Shown: positions 38,601 through 47,546 of the stretch, in pieces | Position numbering within the stretch: the stretch's first letter is position 1 | Layout: the number at the start of each line of letters is the position of its first letter | Assembly (NCBI GenBank): GCA_016937795.1 | Contig: JAFGVV010000049.1 | Span: forward strand, 62,001-126,000 | DNA length: 64,000 nt | Direction of reading: 5' to 3' | From: Paludibacteraceae bacterium | Lineage (GTDB): Bacteria; Bacteroidota; Bacteroidia; Bacteroidales; Paludibacteraceae | Notes under the pieces: model-generated | The model's database searches: none | Told to the model about the DNA's origin: nothing | Seen by the model: the letters and a program-made list of their open reading frames with translations, nothing else | Program-made: the position numbers and the translations under genes

Positions 38601-41600
38601 AATATTACTCTTACTGCTCCTGCTAATTATGAAATTTCATTGAGTGCAGCCACAGGATATACTAACACATTATCAGTAGGAAGTCCGCAAAATGTATATG
38701 TGCGTTTAAAAACAAATCTGGGTGTGGGCGTTTACGAGGAAATACTAACAGCCTCCTCTCTATCTGCCGAAACAAAACAATTACAATTAAGCGGTTTTGT
38801 GGGCAATGCACCGACATTAACAACTTCCACCTCATGGTTAGCAGGCTTTATTTACAGTAGCGGAACAACACCTCTGGTTGTGCAATCATTCGTACTGAAT
38901 GGCTCCGAGCTAGCAGGAAATGTAACCCTTACGGCACCGACCAATTTCCAGATCTCCACCTCTGCCAGTAGTGGTTTCAGCAATTCGCTGACACTCACCC
39001 CTACCGGAGGCACAATCAACCGTACCATTTACGTAAAATTTAATACCGGTCTTGCTGTGGGCACTTATGGCCCGTCGAATATCCAACTTTCATCACCGGG
39101 AGCAGTAGTAAAAACAGTAGCATTATCTGGACAGGTAGTTAATTCAGCCACTATTCTTGTTTCGAAATCACCTATCAATGGATTCGGTTATCTCGTTGGA
39201 AATGGACCTTCGGGTGTGCAAACTGTAACTATTAGTGGTGCTTCGCTTGGAGGAAATATCACAGTCTCAGCGCCATCAAATTATGAAATATCCTTAAATG
39301 GCACTTCGAACTTTACAAACAATTTAACACTAAGTACTATTGCTCAACGTGTAAACCCGACACTGATTTACATACGCCTGAAAGCAGGCTTGGCAGCCAA
39401 TGACTATGTTCAAAACATCAATGTTTCAGCATCTGGTGCTGCAACACGCTCAGTCATCCTGAACGGAAAAGTATTTGCATCCCCACTAATCAGTGCAGCA
39501 GGTGGTGGTGACTATTGCTCAGGCTCTACCATTAACCTCACAAGTACCGGACAGGACATTATGAACAGATTCTGGTCGGGGCCAAACGGGTTCTATTCAA
39601 CACTTCAGAATACTTCAATTCCAAATTCCAACACCGCAATGTCGGGCATTTACACAGTCACCGGAAATGTGGTTGTGGGCGGAAACCTGGTTGTAAACGG
39701 GGATTTTGAAATGGGGAATGTAGGATTTGGAAGCAGCTACAACACCCCGCAAATTCCATATAGCACAAACTCTTTGGTTCCGGAAGGACTGTATGCAGTA
39801 GTTGACTTACCTAGTCAGGTTCATTACAATTTCTCGAACTCAGCAGTTGACAAAACTCCGACTCCCGGAACCAAACAAATGGTTATCAATGGGAATACAA
39901 CTCCCGGCGTTGTAGTTTGGACACAATCGGTTGCTGTGATTCCAAATGCCGATTATGAATTTACCTACTGGGTACAAACAGTCGTAAATGGTGGCGACAG
40001 CAACCCTTCGCAACTACAACTTTATGTAAATGGGATGGCTGCAGGACCGGTATATACTGCAAATACAGCTACCGGAGTCTGGACACAGTTTATTTACAAC
40101 ACAAATTCAGGAAGTAATCAGATACTGAATCTTGAGCTTATCAATCAGAATACCATTGCCGGAGGTAACGACTTTGCACTGGACGACATTGTATTTCAAC
40201 AAATCCTGCCTGCCTCAGCGACTACTGAAGTTACAGTTAACAACACCCTGCCCGTAAGTGTAAGCATGAATTACTCACCAAATCCGGCATACGAAAACAC
40301 GCCTGTTACTTTCAATGCAATTCCTGTAAATCCCGGTACTGCGCCCGTTTACACATGGAAAGTAAACGGAATAAATGCAGGGACAAACAGTGACGCATTT
40401 ACTTACATCCCCCGGAATGGCGATGTGGTAAGTGTTCAGTTATTATCATCCGTCCCCTGCTCTACCGGAAATCCGGCCACAAGCTCAATCACAATGACCG
40501 TATTGAAGCTAAACAATTATTGGATGGGAAGTACTGATCCGGGTAATGGCACAAATTGGGGGACACCATCGAACTGGACCGCAGGAACAATACCGTTGAC
40601 AGGCGATAATGTGGAATATGCCACCCTTGAAAACTTTGGAACAGTTGCTGTCAACGACTTAATGCTCGATACAGATCGCACTATTGGAAGTTTTATTAAC
40701 GCCACAGATAAAAAACTCATTATTCCTGCCAATAAATCACTGGTGGTGAACAACGCTATCACAACAGATGGAAACCCTGACAGAATACAGCTTAAAGCTT
40801 CTGATAATTTGCCAAACGGATCATTAATATTCAACAATCCATCACAACTACCCGTGAAGGCTACCGTTGAGATGTATTCTCCAGCCAGTTGGGATTTAAG
40901 CAAACCGGCAGGACAAAAATACAACTGGCAGTATTTCGGTATCCCTGTACGTTCGCTTCCGGCAGTACCGGCACTTACTGGCGCATATGTACGCGAAAAA
41001 CTTGAATCGGGAACCAGCATGAGCAATCACTGGCAACAACTTGACAACGAATCGGTTCTGCAACCATTTATTGGCTACGAACTATGTCAGTTAGCACCCA
41101 GATTCTATACTTTCAGCGGAGAGCTTGTCAACAGCAATTTCCACTCAGGTCAGTTAGCGGTGACACCCACAGCCATATATCCGGGGCAACATTTGTTTGC
41201 TAACCCATATACAGCAGCAATCGATATACGTCAGATAAACTTCGGCTCTTCAATGGAAGCTACAGTATATATGTACAATACCGGCACATTCGGACAGTGG
41301 GACGCAGTTGAAGGAGCAAAAGTGGGTGAAACACCGGGACAATACGTAGCCGTTCCGCGCGATCTGGCTGGTAATTCGGGTGTGCCACGCCAGGTGCCAT
41401 CGATGAATACCATTCTCGTTCGTGCTTTCAGCGCAGATGCCAATGCTTACCTCAGCTTTAACTACAACGAAGTAGTTATGAGAAATAACGACCGTCAGCG
41501 TATGCGTGCTGTATCTGAGGAAGACTCAGTCATCAGCACAGTCATTGAAGTAAAAAGCGAACTCTCGTCGGATAAGATGTGGCTTTTCCAAAACGAGCAC

Positions 41601-42185
41601 TACAGTCGTGGATTCGACAATGGTGGTGACGGAATAAAAATAGAGGGAAATGCTCTGAACACACAAATCTTTGCAGTGGAAAACGATGGTATTTATCAAA
41701 TCAATGCCATCAACGACTTTCACAACACTTTGCTTGCATTCCGTCCGGGACAGGACGCTGAATACGAAATGGAATTTACACATACAAACACCGACCGCTT
41801 ATATCGCAAAATATTCCTGCACGATCTGGAAACCAACACAATTGCAGACATCACAGAAAGCGGATCAGCCTATCGGTTCAGTGCGATATCGGCCCCGGCA
41901 GCAGCAAAGCGCTTCCGAATCATCACACGCCCGACAACGGAAGAAACTGAAGACCTAAGTTCCAACATTACAATTTTCAATGCGCAAAACACCATTTATA
42001 TACGCAACACCGGCAACGAACACGGACTGGCTCATGTATTTGATATTGCGGGTCGAAAGATTGCCACACAGGCTATCGCACCAAATTCGGTAAGCGCATT
42101 TAATGTAAGCTATCACGAGGCTTATATTGTAAAAGCAGATATGCTTACCGAAAATACAATAAAAAAAATAATAATAAGACACTAA
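35682..42185 (+). CDS. Giant T9SS surface protein with Ig-like repeats
   Basis: A 2167-aa protein (2174 if the ATG at 35661 is used). The signal peptide MTNFKRIPNLLKTLFVILFT... ends in SYAQ. The N-terminal globular part (about 30-260) is followed by a beta-helix-like region of short T/N/G-rich turns (about 290-650). Four tandem Ig-like repeats of about 110 residues span about 826-1266, each with a phrase such as GSNLSGNITLTAPANYEISL. A PKD-like and a jelly-roll-like domain come next, then NYWMGSTDPGNGTNWGTPSNW near 1610. Residues 1964-2082 match the module of the small secreted protein. The last 75 residues resemble a type IX sorting domain (FDIAGRKIATQ ... AYIVKADML). A likely adhesin or surface-layer component; the ligand is unknown. 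Confidence 0.82.
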   Translation: MTNFKRIPNLLKTLFVILFTLSSIFSYAQISQIGTTTGNASTRARSISVTKPTGVEIGDLLVLTVVKYTKNNTTDPFINDNSSGGWIQLTAGPIGGNDYRAAVFYKIVSVDWEPTEYTVVPSGWSNANVKATVMAFRGVDLSNPINAQNAAISAVTNSSSISIPAISTTTTNSLLLQIGMSYNDGTTPNFNSWTSNDLGGLNGIYTYTAGEYTNLTAASIIKTTSGSTGTGNIGLTGQSSYIGGFMFALNPAPPLHYRTRPGGQGWDNLVTWESSDNGINWANALRLPGPNDISVIIQSGHNVTASSASVVVNNLTVDGTLNIAESSNFVANTANINGTLEVQNTATFSGTGITFNAGSTYNHNRDGGTIPTATWNTNSTVLVSGISSNTPAGLTQSFANFTWNSNQTSDLSLAGELNTINGNFSIQNTGNYSISIGGTGPGNLTISGDYIQTGGILRGNYAQNGGIDRIITIGGDLNISNGTLDLSGATSNNSIQLLLAGDFTQTGGTITETGAGTNNTFTFNGNSTQTYLKNGGTISNTVNFAINPLSTVDFGTSILNGSNGTFTLNSNATIITANTQGISNSGTSGSIQTTGVRTYSPTANYVYNSPWDQVSGNGLTNAENLTINAGRNFTLSAATNVSGVLNMQSGVVATTSTNILRITNTSANAIVGGSASAYISGPIQRNLPASSSAAAAYKFPVGTGTYYTNPRYYPFSLENPATGTGTITATVQAFAANAGGSFSGLIQSASTTEYWSLITSGNFTNSKVSISRPTAIYPFNSITGSTTQTGTYELLYGTSGTNGVSNSENIGTSRFFRFAEVANAFSVSRTNINTFSYVEGNGPSAIESLLINGTGLSGNVQVTAPQNFEISLTGGGNFSGSQVLNIPAVSGQVSNRTLYIRMKAGLSQGAVPVDTLTVSTLGMDDQIVLLSGNVTVRPVITFTPTALSGFNYKFASGPSASQSFMVMGSNLSGNITLTAPANYEISLSAATGYTNTLSVGSPQNVYVRLKTNLGVGVYEEILTASSLSAETKQLQLSGFVGNAPTLTTSTSWLAGFIYSSGTTPLVVQSFVLNGSELAGNVTLTAPTNFQISTSASSGFSNSLTLTPTGGTINRTIYVKFNTGLAVGTYGPSNIQLSSPGAVVKTVALSGQVVNSATILVSKSPINGFGYLVGNGPSGVQTVTISGASLGGNITVSAPSNYEISLNGTSNFTNNLTLSTIAQRVNPTLIYIRLKAGLAANDYVQNINVSASGAATRSVILNGKVFASPLISAAGGGDYCSGSTINLTSTGQDIMNRFWSGPNGFYSTLQNTSIPNSNTAMSGIYTVTGNVVVGGNLVVNGDFEMGNVGFGSSYNTPQIPYSTNSLVPEGLYAVVDLPSQVHYNFSNSAVDKTPTPGTKQMVINGNTTPGVVVWTQSVAVIPNADYEFTYWVQTVVNGGDSNPSQLQLYVNGMAAGPVYTANTATGVWTQFIYNTNSGSNQILNLELINQNTIAGGNDFALDDIVFQQILPASATTEVTVNNTLPVSVSMNYSPNPAYENTPVTFNAIPVNPGTAPVYTWKVNGINAGTNSDAFTYIPRNGDVVSVQLLSSVPCSTGNPATSSITMTVLKLNNYWMGSTDPGNGTNWGTPSNWTAGTIPLTGDNVEYATLENFGTVAVNDLMLDTDRTIGSFINATDKKLIIPANKSLVVNNAITTDGNPDRIQLKASDNLPNGSLIFNNPSQLPVKATVEMYSPASWDLSKPAGQKYNWQYFGIPVRSLPAVPALTGAYVREKLESGTSMSNHWQQLDNESVLQPFIGYELCQLAPRFYTFSGELVNSNFHSGQLAVTPTAIYPGQHLFANPYTAAIDIRQINFGSSMEATVYMYNTGTFGQWDAVEGAKVGETPGQYVAVPRDLAGNSGVPRQVPSMNTILVRAFSADANAYLSFNYNEVVMRNNDRQRMRAVSEEDSVISTVIEVKSELSSDKMWLFQNEHYSRGFDNGGDGIKIEGNALNTQIFAVENDGIYQINAINDFHNTLLAFRPGQDAEYEMEFTHTNTDRLYRKIFLHDLETNTIADITESGSAYRFSAISAPAAAKRFRIITRPTTEETEDLSSNITIFNAQNTIYIRNTGNEHGLAHVFDIAGRKIATQAIAPNSVSAFNVSYHEAYIVKADMLTENTIKKIIIRH

Positions 42186-42207
42186 CCGGTACAAACTAAT
42201 ATAAACT

Positions 42208-42241
42208 AAAAAAGCCTCAGAATAACTTCCGGGGCTTTTTT
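42208..42241. terminator. Bidirectional terminator between convergent genes
   Basis: Stem AAAAAAGCC (42208-42216) with GGCTTTTTT (42233-42241), with T on one side and A on the other. It serves the giant surface protein (plus) and galE (minus). Confidence 0.85.
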
Positions 42242-42266
42242 AATACTATTGATTTTACAATGCTTG

Positions 42267-43301
42267 TTATTCAGCTTTGGCTCTGTTGGCCAGGTTTTGT
42301 TCCCAGGCCCATGCACTACGTAGTGTTTCTTCGAGTGTTTCGGAGGCTTTCCAGCCAAGTTCGTTGTTGGCATGTGCAGGCTCAGCCCATACTTTTTCGA
42401 TATCACCTTCGCGACGACCTACGATTTTGTGAGGAACTTTTACTCCGTTTACACGTTCGAAGGTTTCAATAATCTCCAGTACCGACAAACCACGTCCGGT
42501 TCCCAGATTGAATATCTCCACATTCTTTTTGGGTTTACCAGCAAGCAAACGCTTCACAGCCACCACATGCGCTTTTGCCAGATCGACCACATGTATATAG
42601 TCGCGAATACAAGACCCATCAGGTGTATTATAATCGTCGCCAAACACCTGTAATTGTTTGCGCATACCAATAGCAGTTTGCGTTACAAAAGGCATCAGAT
42701 TGTTAGGCACACCATTGGGCAATTCTCCGATTTCGGCTGAAGCATGTGCTCCCACAGGATTGAAATAGCGCAGAATAATACTGTTCAGACTTGAGTTAGC
42801 ATAAATAGTATCGCGGATAATTTCTTCACCAATCTGTTTTGTATTGCCATAAGGCGACAATGCTGGTTTGATAGGTGCATCTTCGGTTACAGGTAAAATA
42901 TCGGGCTGCCCATATACAGTACATGAAGAAGAAAAAACAAAATTACGTACTTTATGTATAGGCATCAACTGAAGCAGATTGATCAATGAAACCAAATTAT
43001 TTCGATAATACAATAATGGTTTTTCTACCGACTCGCCCACAGCCTTGCTAGCTGCAAAGTGAATAATAGCTTCGATATTGTTATATTTTTCGAACATACG
43101 ATCCATGCTCACATAGTCCACACAATCGATATTTTCAAAAGCCGGACGAATGCCTGTAATTTTTTCGATGCCATTCAGCACCTCGATATTTGAATTCGAA
43201 AGATTATCTACAATAACCACTTCAAATCCTTCTTTTTGTAATTCCACAACCGTATGCGAACCGATATATCCGGTCCCTCCGGTCACTAATATTTTTGCCA
43301 T
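42267..43301 (-). CDS. galE: UDP-glucose 4-epimerase
   Basis: A 344-aa extended short-chain dehydrogenase that interconverts UDP-glucose and UDP-galactose (or the GlcNAc forms). The NAD-binding motif GGTGYIGSHTVVELQ is at residues 7-21, and the catalytic Y-x3-K is present as YGNTK. FSSSCTVYGQP and LRYFNPVGAH are typical of GalE. It ends in a basic tail (ANRAKAE). It is 6 bp downstream of the nucleotidyltransferase, so they form one operon that supplies nucleotide sugars, probably for the capsule locus that follows. Confidence 0.96.
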   Translation of the reverse strand: MAKILVTGGTGYIGSHTVVELQKEGFEVVIVDNLSNSNIEVLNGIEKITGIRPAFENIDCVDYVSMDRMFEKYNNIEAIIHFAASKAVGESVEKPLLYYRNNLVSLINLLQLMPIHKVRNFVFSSSCTVYGQPDILPVTEDAPIKPALSPYGNTKQIGEEIIRDTIYANSSLNSIILRYFNPVGAHASAEIGELPNGVPNNLMPFVTQTAIGMRKQLQVFGDDYNTPDGSCIRDYIHVVDLAKAHVVAVKRLLAGKPKKNVEIFNLGTGRGLSVLEIIETFERVNGVKVPHKIVGRREGDIEKVWAEPAHANNELGWKASETLEETLRSAWAWEQNLANRAKAE

Positions 43302-43307
43302 ATTTTT

Positions 43308-44213
43308 TTATTTAAACAACTGCTTTGGATATACTCCTTTTCGCACTAACTCATTAATTTTCAATACCACTTGTGGACGATCTTCGGCATAAGTTACCCC
43401 AAACCATTTCGAAGGTGTATCGAGCACCGCACAGGTAGCACGACCTTCGACAATCAGATTGTTTACGGCCAGTGGAATGTAGAATTCCGATTTCAACTTA
43501 TCCCCATTTTCGGCCAAAAACTGTTTGAAGTATTCAAGTGAATAATCGAAATAATCGGGTGTAAAACCCCACATATTCATCGATACAGGTGTTTCGGCAG
43601 GAATAGCAACTTCCTCTCCCTTTTCATCCATATAAATAATGGTACCACCTTTTTCTTCGATATGTGTACGTTCAACCACATTTTTCAGCAGATTATTTTC
43701 GTCCACCACACACACACCACGACTAACCGAGCCGCTTTCGGAGAGTGTATTGCCCACACGATAACCTATCATGCAATATTCGTTTGTTTTTCCGACAACC
43801 GAACGAAGGAAATCAGCTAAAATGGCAAACGACTCCTGTCCATAAAAATCATCGGCATTGATCACTGCAAATGGTTCTTTAATCACTTCACGACCCATAA
43901 GCACTGCGTGATTTGTCCCCCAGGGCTTTTCTCGCTCAGGATTGTAAGTACTGCCTTCAGGCACATCGGTAATTTCCTGAAAAACGATCTCTACATCTAT
44001 CAGATTCTTAAATTTATTTACAACTACAGCACGGAAGTCAGCTTCGAAACTTTTACGTATAACGAATACGATCTTACCGAATCCGGCCTTAATGGCATCG
44101 TAAATTGAATAATCCATAATGGTTTCACCATTAGGACCAAGTCCATCGAGCTGTTTCAGACCACCATAACGGCTGCCCATACCGGCTGCTAATACAAATA
44201 AAGTTGGTTTCAT
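43308..44213 (-). CDS. Sugar-phosphate nucleotidyltransferase
   Basis: A 301-aa NTP-transferase: the signature LAAGMGSRYGGLKQLDGLGP at residues 8-27 binds the nucleotide. VINADDFYG holds the metal-binding aspartate. The C-terminal part (TCAVLDTPSKWFGVTYAEDRP) is of the type found in Bacteroidota next to sugar genes. The nucleotide and sugar specificity is not readable; UTP and glucose-1-phosphate would fit the galE neighbour. A TAATTTTG on the minus strand at 44308-44315 is a possible -7 box. The leader has the 44252-44270 hairpin. Confidence 0.86.
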   Translation of the reverse strand: MKPTLFVLAAGMGSRYGGLKQLDGLGPNGETIMDYSIYDAIKAGFGKIVFVIRKSFEADFRAVVVNKFKNLIDVEIVFQEITDVPEGSTYNPEREKPWGTNHAVLMGREVIKEPFAVINADDFYGQESFAILADFLRSVVGKTNEYCMIGYRVGNTLSESGSVSRGVCVVDENNLLKNVVERTHIEEKGGTIIYMDEKGEEVAIPAETPVSMNMWGFTPDYFDYSLEYFKQFLAENGDKLKSEFYIPLAVNNLIVEGRATCAVLDTPSKWFGVTYAEDRPQVVLKINELVRKGVYPKQLFK

Positions 44214-44231
44214 GTGTAAATAATTTGTTTG

Positions 44232-44270
44232 TTAGTTGTCACATGGAACTTGTCCCGTTTGTGTCGGGAC
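44232..44270. repeat. TTAGTTGTCA element with GTCCCG/CGGGAC hairpin
   Basis: TTAGTTGTCACATGGAACT (44232-44250) matches 63020-63038 at 17 of 19 positions. It is followed by the hairpin GTCCCG (44252-44257) with CGGGAC (44265-44270). It sits just upstream of the nucleotidyltransferase start. It looks like a dispersed palindromic repeat rather than a gene-specific control. Confidence 0.5.
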
Positions 44271-44439
44271 CCGTTTCATATAAAATATTTGTTTTTATTT
44301 TAAGCTGCAAAATTAGGCAAATGTTTTCAAATAATAAATTTATTTACAAACCATTTTCATTTGTATTTTCAACATAATTACACTGAGTTGATTAGAACAC
44401 ACAGGACTGTAATTGTTGATAACTTCGCTTAGCTGCAAC

Positions 44440-44470
44440 TTGCAGGGAGTTATAGTAATTTTTATCTTTG
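44440..44470 (+). promoter_or_regulatory. Candidate promoter of the DUF5715-like gene
   Basis: TTG at 44440-44442, a 20-nt spacer and TATCTTTG at 44463-44470; the ATG follows 19 bp later. It fits the Bacteroidota consensus. Confidence 0.65.
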
Positions 44471-44489
44471 TAACATAAACCCCGTTTTT

Positions 44490-45242
44490 ATGAATGTAAA
44501 AAAACTCACAGAAAAGAAACACCTGATTACTTACGGCCTTATTGGCCTGACATTCACTGCCTTTATAGTATTATATCATAACAGAGAAGAAAAGAAACCT
44601 GAAATAAAACGCATCGGTTATGCTGAGTGCGACCATATATTATACGCAAATGCTCCCATAAGCCCTTCGAAAGTATTAAACGATAAAAATGACATTCATT
44701 TGATACATGCTTCGAGAAACGGAGTGCAACCATTCGCAAGCAACGAAGATTTTGAAAACAGAAGACCGGACCTTGTTGAAAACAACAGACTTGTCCTCCT
44801 GAAGAGCAACGAACACTACAAAATCAAACGGCTCACCCACTCCCACCCTTATCTTATACCCGAAGGAGCCGAAATGGTCAACGAAATCGCCCGCCGCTTC
44901 AACGAGAAAATCAAGGAATACAAAGTAGATGAATATCGTATTATGCTAACTTCGCTGCTTCGTACCGAAGAAACACAGACAAAACTAAGTCGTCGTAACA
45001 TAAATGCTACCAAGAGTCAATCGGCTCATTTGTTTGGCACTACCATCGACATTTCGTACAAGGATTTTTACAATGTAAAAAAGGATACAGTAGAGCAAAA
45101 CTGGGAAGCCATACAGGCGCTCACCAAAGTGCTTGTGGAAATGCGGAAGGAATGTAAAATTGTGGGCGTTCGCGAACGCAAACAGTCATGCTTTCACCTT
45201 ACCGTGGTGGTATGTGATCCGGAGTATAAAGAAGAGATTTGA
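44490..45242 (+). CDS. DUF5715-like membrane-anchored protein
   Basis: A 250-aa protein with a single N-terminal membrane anchor (LITYGLIGLTFTAFIVLYH, residues 12-30) and a globular domain outside. RIMLTSLLRTEETQTKLSRR followed by SAHLFGTTIDISY and a late CFHLTVV resemble the DUF5715 family, whose H-x(n)-D-x(n)-H pattern suggests a D,D-peptidase-like (M15-type) fold. If correct it may act on peptidoglycan. It is the only plus-strand gene between galE and the capsule locus. Its stop codon is followed by GATGA and TTTGAAGA repeats. Confidence 0.65.
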   Translation: MNVKKLTEKKHLITYGLIGLTFTAFIVLYHNREEKKPEIKRIGYAECDHILYANAPISPSKVLNDKNDIHLIHASRNGVQPFASNEDFENRRPDLVENNRLVLLKSNEHYKIKRLTHSHPYLIPEGAEMVNEIARRFNEKIKEYKVDEYRIMLTSLLRTEETQTKLSRRNINATKSQSAHLFGTTIDISYKDFYNVKKDTVEQNWEAIQALTKVLVEMRKECKIVGVRERKQSCFHLTVVVCDPEYKEEI

Positions 45243-45677
45243 TGATGTGGTGATGAGTTGATGAGATGATGTGGTGATGAGATGATTTCTGAATTTGAAG
45301 ATTTGAAGATTTGAAGATTTGAAGATTTGAAGATTTCGTATTCAGGAAGGGTTTCGTGTTTCGTGTTCCGTGTTGTGCAATTAGGGAGGGTTTTACAATT
45401 AATCATGTGACCGTTGTTTCCTTGCCTCCTTGTTTCCTTTAAAGTAAAAAATAAAGATAACCAGCAGTAATTCGTTTAATTCGAAGCTTAAATTCTTCTG
45501 TGGTAATCTGTGAAATCTGTGTGTGAAAAATTATTGCGAAGCAATAAAACAAGATCAAAGATCAAAGAATAAAGATTGTGAATCGCAATATCAATTGCGA
45601 ATAAGTTCCGAAATGCGCAATCTTCAGATTTTCAAATTCCAAATTTTCAAATCTTCCGACAAGCGCGAAATACGGTA
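45243..45677. other. Intergenic region made largely of 7-8 bp repeats
   Basis: 435 bp between convergent genes. It begins with GATGA/GTGGTGA repeats, then five TTTGAAGA octamers (45294-45333), three GTTTCGT-like heptamers (45351-45371), GATCAAA-type heptamers (45553-45580) and an AATCTTCA/AATTTTCA stretch (45619-45656). I see no gene. No typical terminator was found. Confidence 0.7.
45275..45315 (+). repeat. 41-bp repeat, right-hand partner at 49373-49413 (inverted)
   Basis: This block (starting TGATGAGATGATTTCTGA and running into TTTGAAGA units) has a 41/41 reverse-complement match at 49373-49413. The pair faces each other across the wzi-like and sugar-transferase genes. Confidence 0.85.
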
Positions 45678-47393
45678 CTAAAACCCAAAATTCACTCCGG
45701 CACTAACAACAAGGTTTTTGCCATGCAGGTAAGGATTTGTAAATCGACGGAGGTAGTCAGCGGCAGTTTTTTCGGTTTCGAAAGCTATGGCCGAGGAGGA
45801 ATCGTAAGCTCTGATATTGCTGTAAGCAGCGCCAAAATTGCAAAACACATTGTTGAATACTTCGTACTGTGCATTGAAGTTTAAGGCAGTGGAATGCCAA
45901 ACGATATTATCCAACACCGGCTGACTGATAATCTGACGAATCATATTCACATTTCCTACTCTTCGCACATATTCAAAATCGTTTCCTTTGCGGGCATCTG
46001 TAAAACTAAGCTTCAAATCCAACCCACGTATCGGCTTATAAAGCAATGCAAGATACATTTCAGCCGCATTATCACCCAGATAATGTCCCAGATTATAACT
46101 GTTTGAAGCGTAAGTCAGCGTATTGAACGAATGCTTATAGGTAATAATATTGCTGTAGGTATATTCAGCCACTGCCGTCAGATTTTTCAACGGGAAATTA
46201 CTCATCGCTCCACCAATTTTCAGCGACATAGGGTTTTGCTCTTTATTATCAGGCAGAAAGCGCGAAAAACTCACTTCATCAAAAAGCACCGAGGCAAACA
46301 GATGCAAATGCTTTATATTACGCGAGCTGACATTGAAATAAACCTGCGAATTCTGATTTTCCGTCCCCGTTCCCTTTGTCAGTAAGTGATCGATGGATTT
46401 ATAGAAGGCAATTGGAATCAGATATCCGGCCTGAATATTCCGTTCGGCATAAATAATTGAATTACCAAACGATACTTTCAATTTTGGCACTGGTGTAAAA
46501 GTAAACATATTGGCTGCCATAAACTTATTCGCCGGGCGATAATAGATCCTGTCGGTATTATCAGTATAAAAATTGGTACTGTCGTGTACATTCGAAATAA
46601 GCCAGCCATGGAAATAATTCAGTTCAAACCATTTTACCGGCTGAAGTTTCAGAGTAATCATGGGAAACGAAGGCGTGCGTCCCGAAAGGATATTCGCACT
46701 CTGATAACTATCGCCCCACACCGGGTTATCCTTCACCAAACCTATAGCACCCCAGCTATCCGACAGCACGATGCCACCACGCGAATCGCTGAAATCACCT
46801 CCATAAGTAGCTTCCTTATACTCATAGCCGGGCAAATTGTTCAGATAATTGTAACTTGTAAGCGTGTCGCCCTTTACCGAAATATCGCGCAGACTGCCAT
46901 ACACTGCTAAATGCTTGCCGATAGTAGTCTGAAATTCAGCTCCGAACCAGCGTTTATCAATCAACGGATTTGCAGCCTTGCTATTGTAACTTAGTTGCAA
47001 GCCCAAGAGGGGCGTGATACGCGCTGTAAAATTTGAATCAGCATAATGAAAAGCCGGTGGCACAATGGCCGCTTTCGAATAATCGTTATTCCAGAGATGA
47101 AAACGCGCTTCGGGCAACCGGCGATATTCGGGTGCAAACTCCTGAATAAAGAACAAGACCTCTTCTTTTTGACGCTTGTTTAAACCCTTATTACCGGCTA
47201 CTGATTTTAATTGCTCCGCAATAAACGCACGGCTAAATGGTTTTACTGTGGTATTTATATCAATAAAACCATCTGCCGCCAGTTCGTCGAGCAAATTGTA
47301 CACACGGTTATACGACACATGATGCGGTATAAACTGAGCCTGCAACGACGATAAGACAAGCGACAGGAAAAGTAAGAGTATTGGTTTTTTCAT
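45678..47393 (-). CDS. Wzi-like capsule-assembly outer-membrane protein
   Basis: A 571-aa protein with a signal peptide (LLLFLSLVLSSLQAQ). The region after it, PHHVSYNRVYNLLDELAADGFIDINTTVKPFSRAFIAEQL, is a helical cap seen in Bacteroidota Wzi-family and gliding-related (RemB-like) proteins. The rest is beta-barrel-like, ending GVNFGF with a terminal aromatic. Its role would be anchoring or organising capsule on the surface. It is the last gene (3' end) of the polysaccharide cluster, 153 bp after the sugar transferase. The gap carries AATTTTCA octamers. Its start region is duplicated as CATTTACAAT (47391-47400 and 47406-47415). Confidence 0.72.
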   Translation of the reverse strand: MKKPILLLFLSLVLSSLQAQFIPHHVSYNRVYNLLDELAADGFIDINTTVKPFSRAFIAEQLKSVAGNKGLNKRQKEEVLFFIQEFAPEYRRLPEARFHLWNNDYSKAAIVPPAFHYADSNFTARITPLLGLQLSYNSKAANPLIDKRWFGAEFQTTIGKHLAVYGSLRDISVKGDTLTSYNYLNNLPGYEYKEATYGGDFSDSRGGIVLSDSWGAIGLVKDNPVWGDSYQSANILSGRTPSFPMITLKLQPVKWFELNYFHGWLISNVHDSTNFYTDNTDRIYYRPANKFMAANMFTFTPVPKLKVSFGNSIIYAERNIQAGYLIPIAFYKSIDHLLTKGTGTENQNSQVYFNVSSRNIKHLHLFASVLFDEVSFSRFLPDNKEQNPMSLKIGGAMSNFPLKNLTAVAEYTYSNIITYKHSFNTLTYASNSYNLGHYLGDNAAEMYLALLYKPIRGLDLKLSFTDARKGNDFEYVRRVGNVNMIRQIISQPVLDNIVWHSTALNFNAQYEVFNNVFCNFGAAYSNIRAYDSSSAIAFETEKTAADYLRRFTNPYLHGKNLVVSAGVNFGF

Positions 47394-47482
47394 TTACAAT
47401 TTATTCATTTACAATGTACAATTTGAATACAGCATCCCATTAATCAGGAATTTTCAAAACTTGTTCAGAGTGCCGTATCCTC

Positions 47483-47514
47483 AATTTTCAAATTTTCAAA
47501 TTTTCAAATCTTCA
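47483..47514. repeat. AATTTTCA octamer array (4 units)
   Basis: Three AATTTTCA units and one AATCTTCA in the gap between the sugar transferase and wzi-like genes. Related words are at 45619-45656 and 49362-49392. Confidence 0.8.
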
Positions 47515-47546
47515 AATTGAAACCCTGAAACAAAAAAATATAACCC

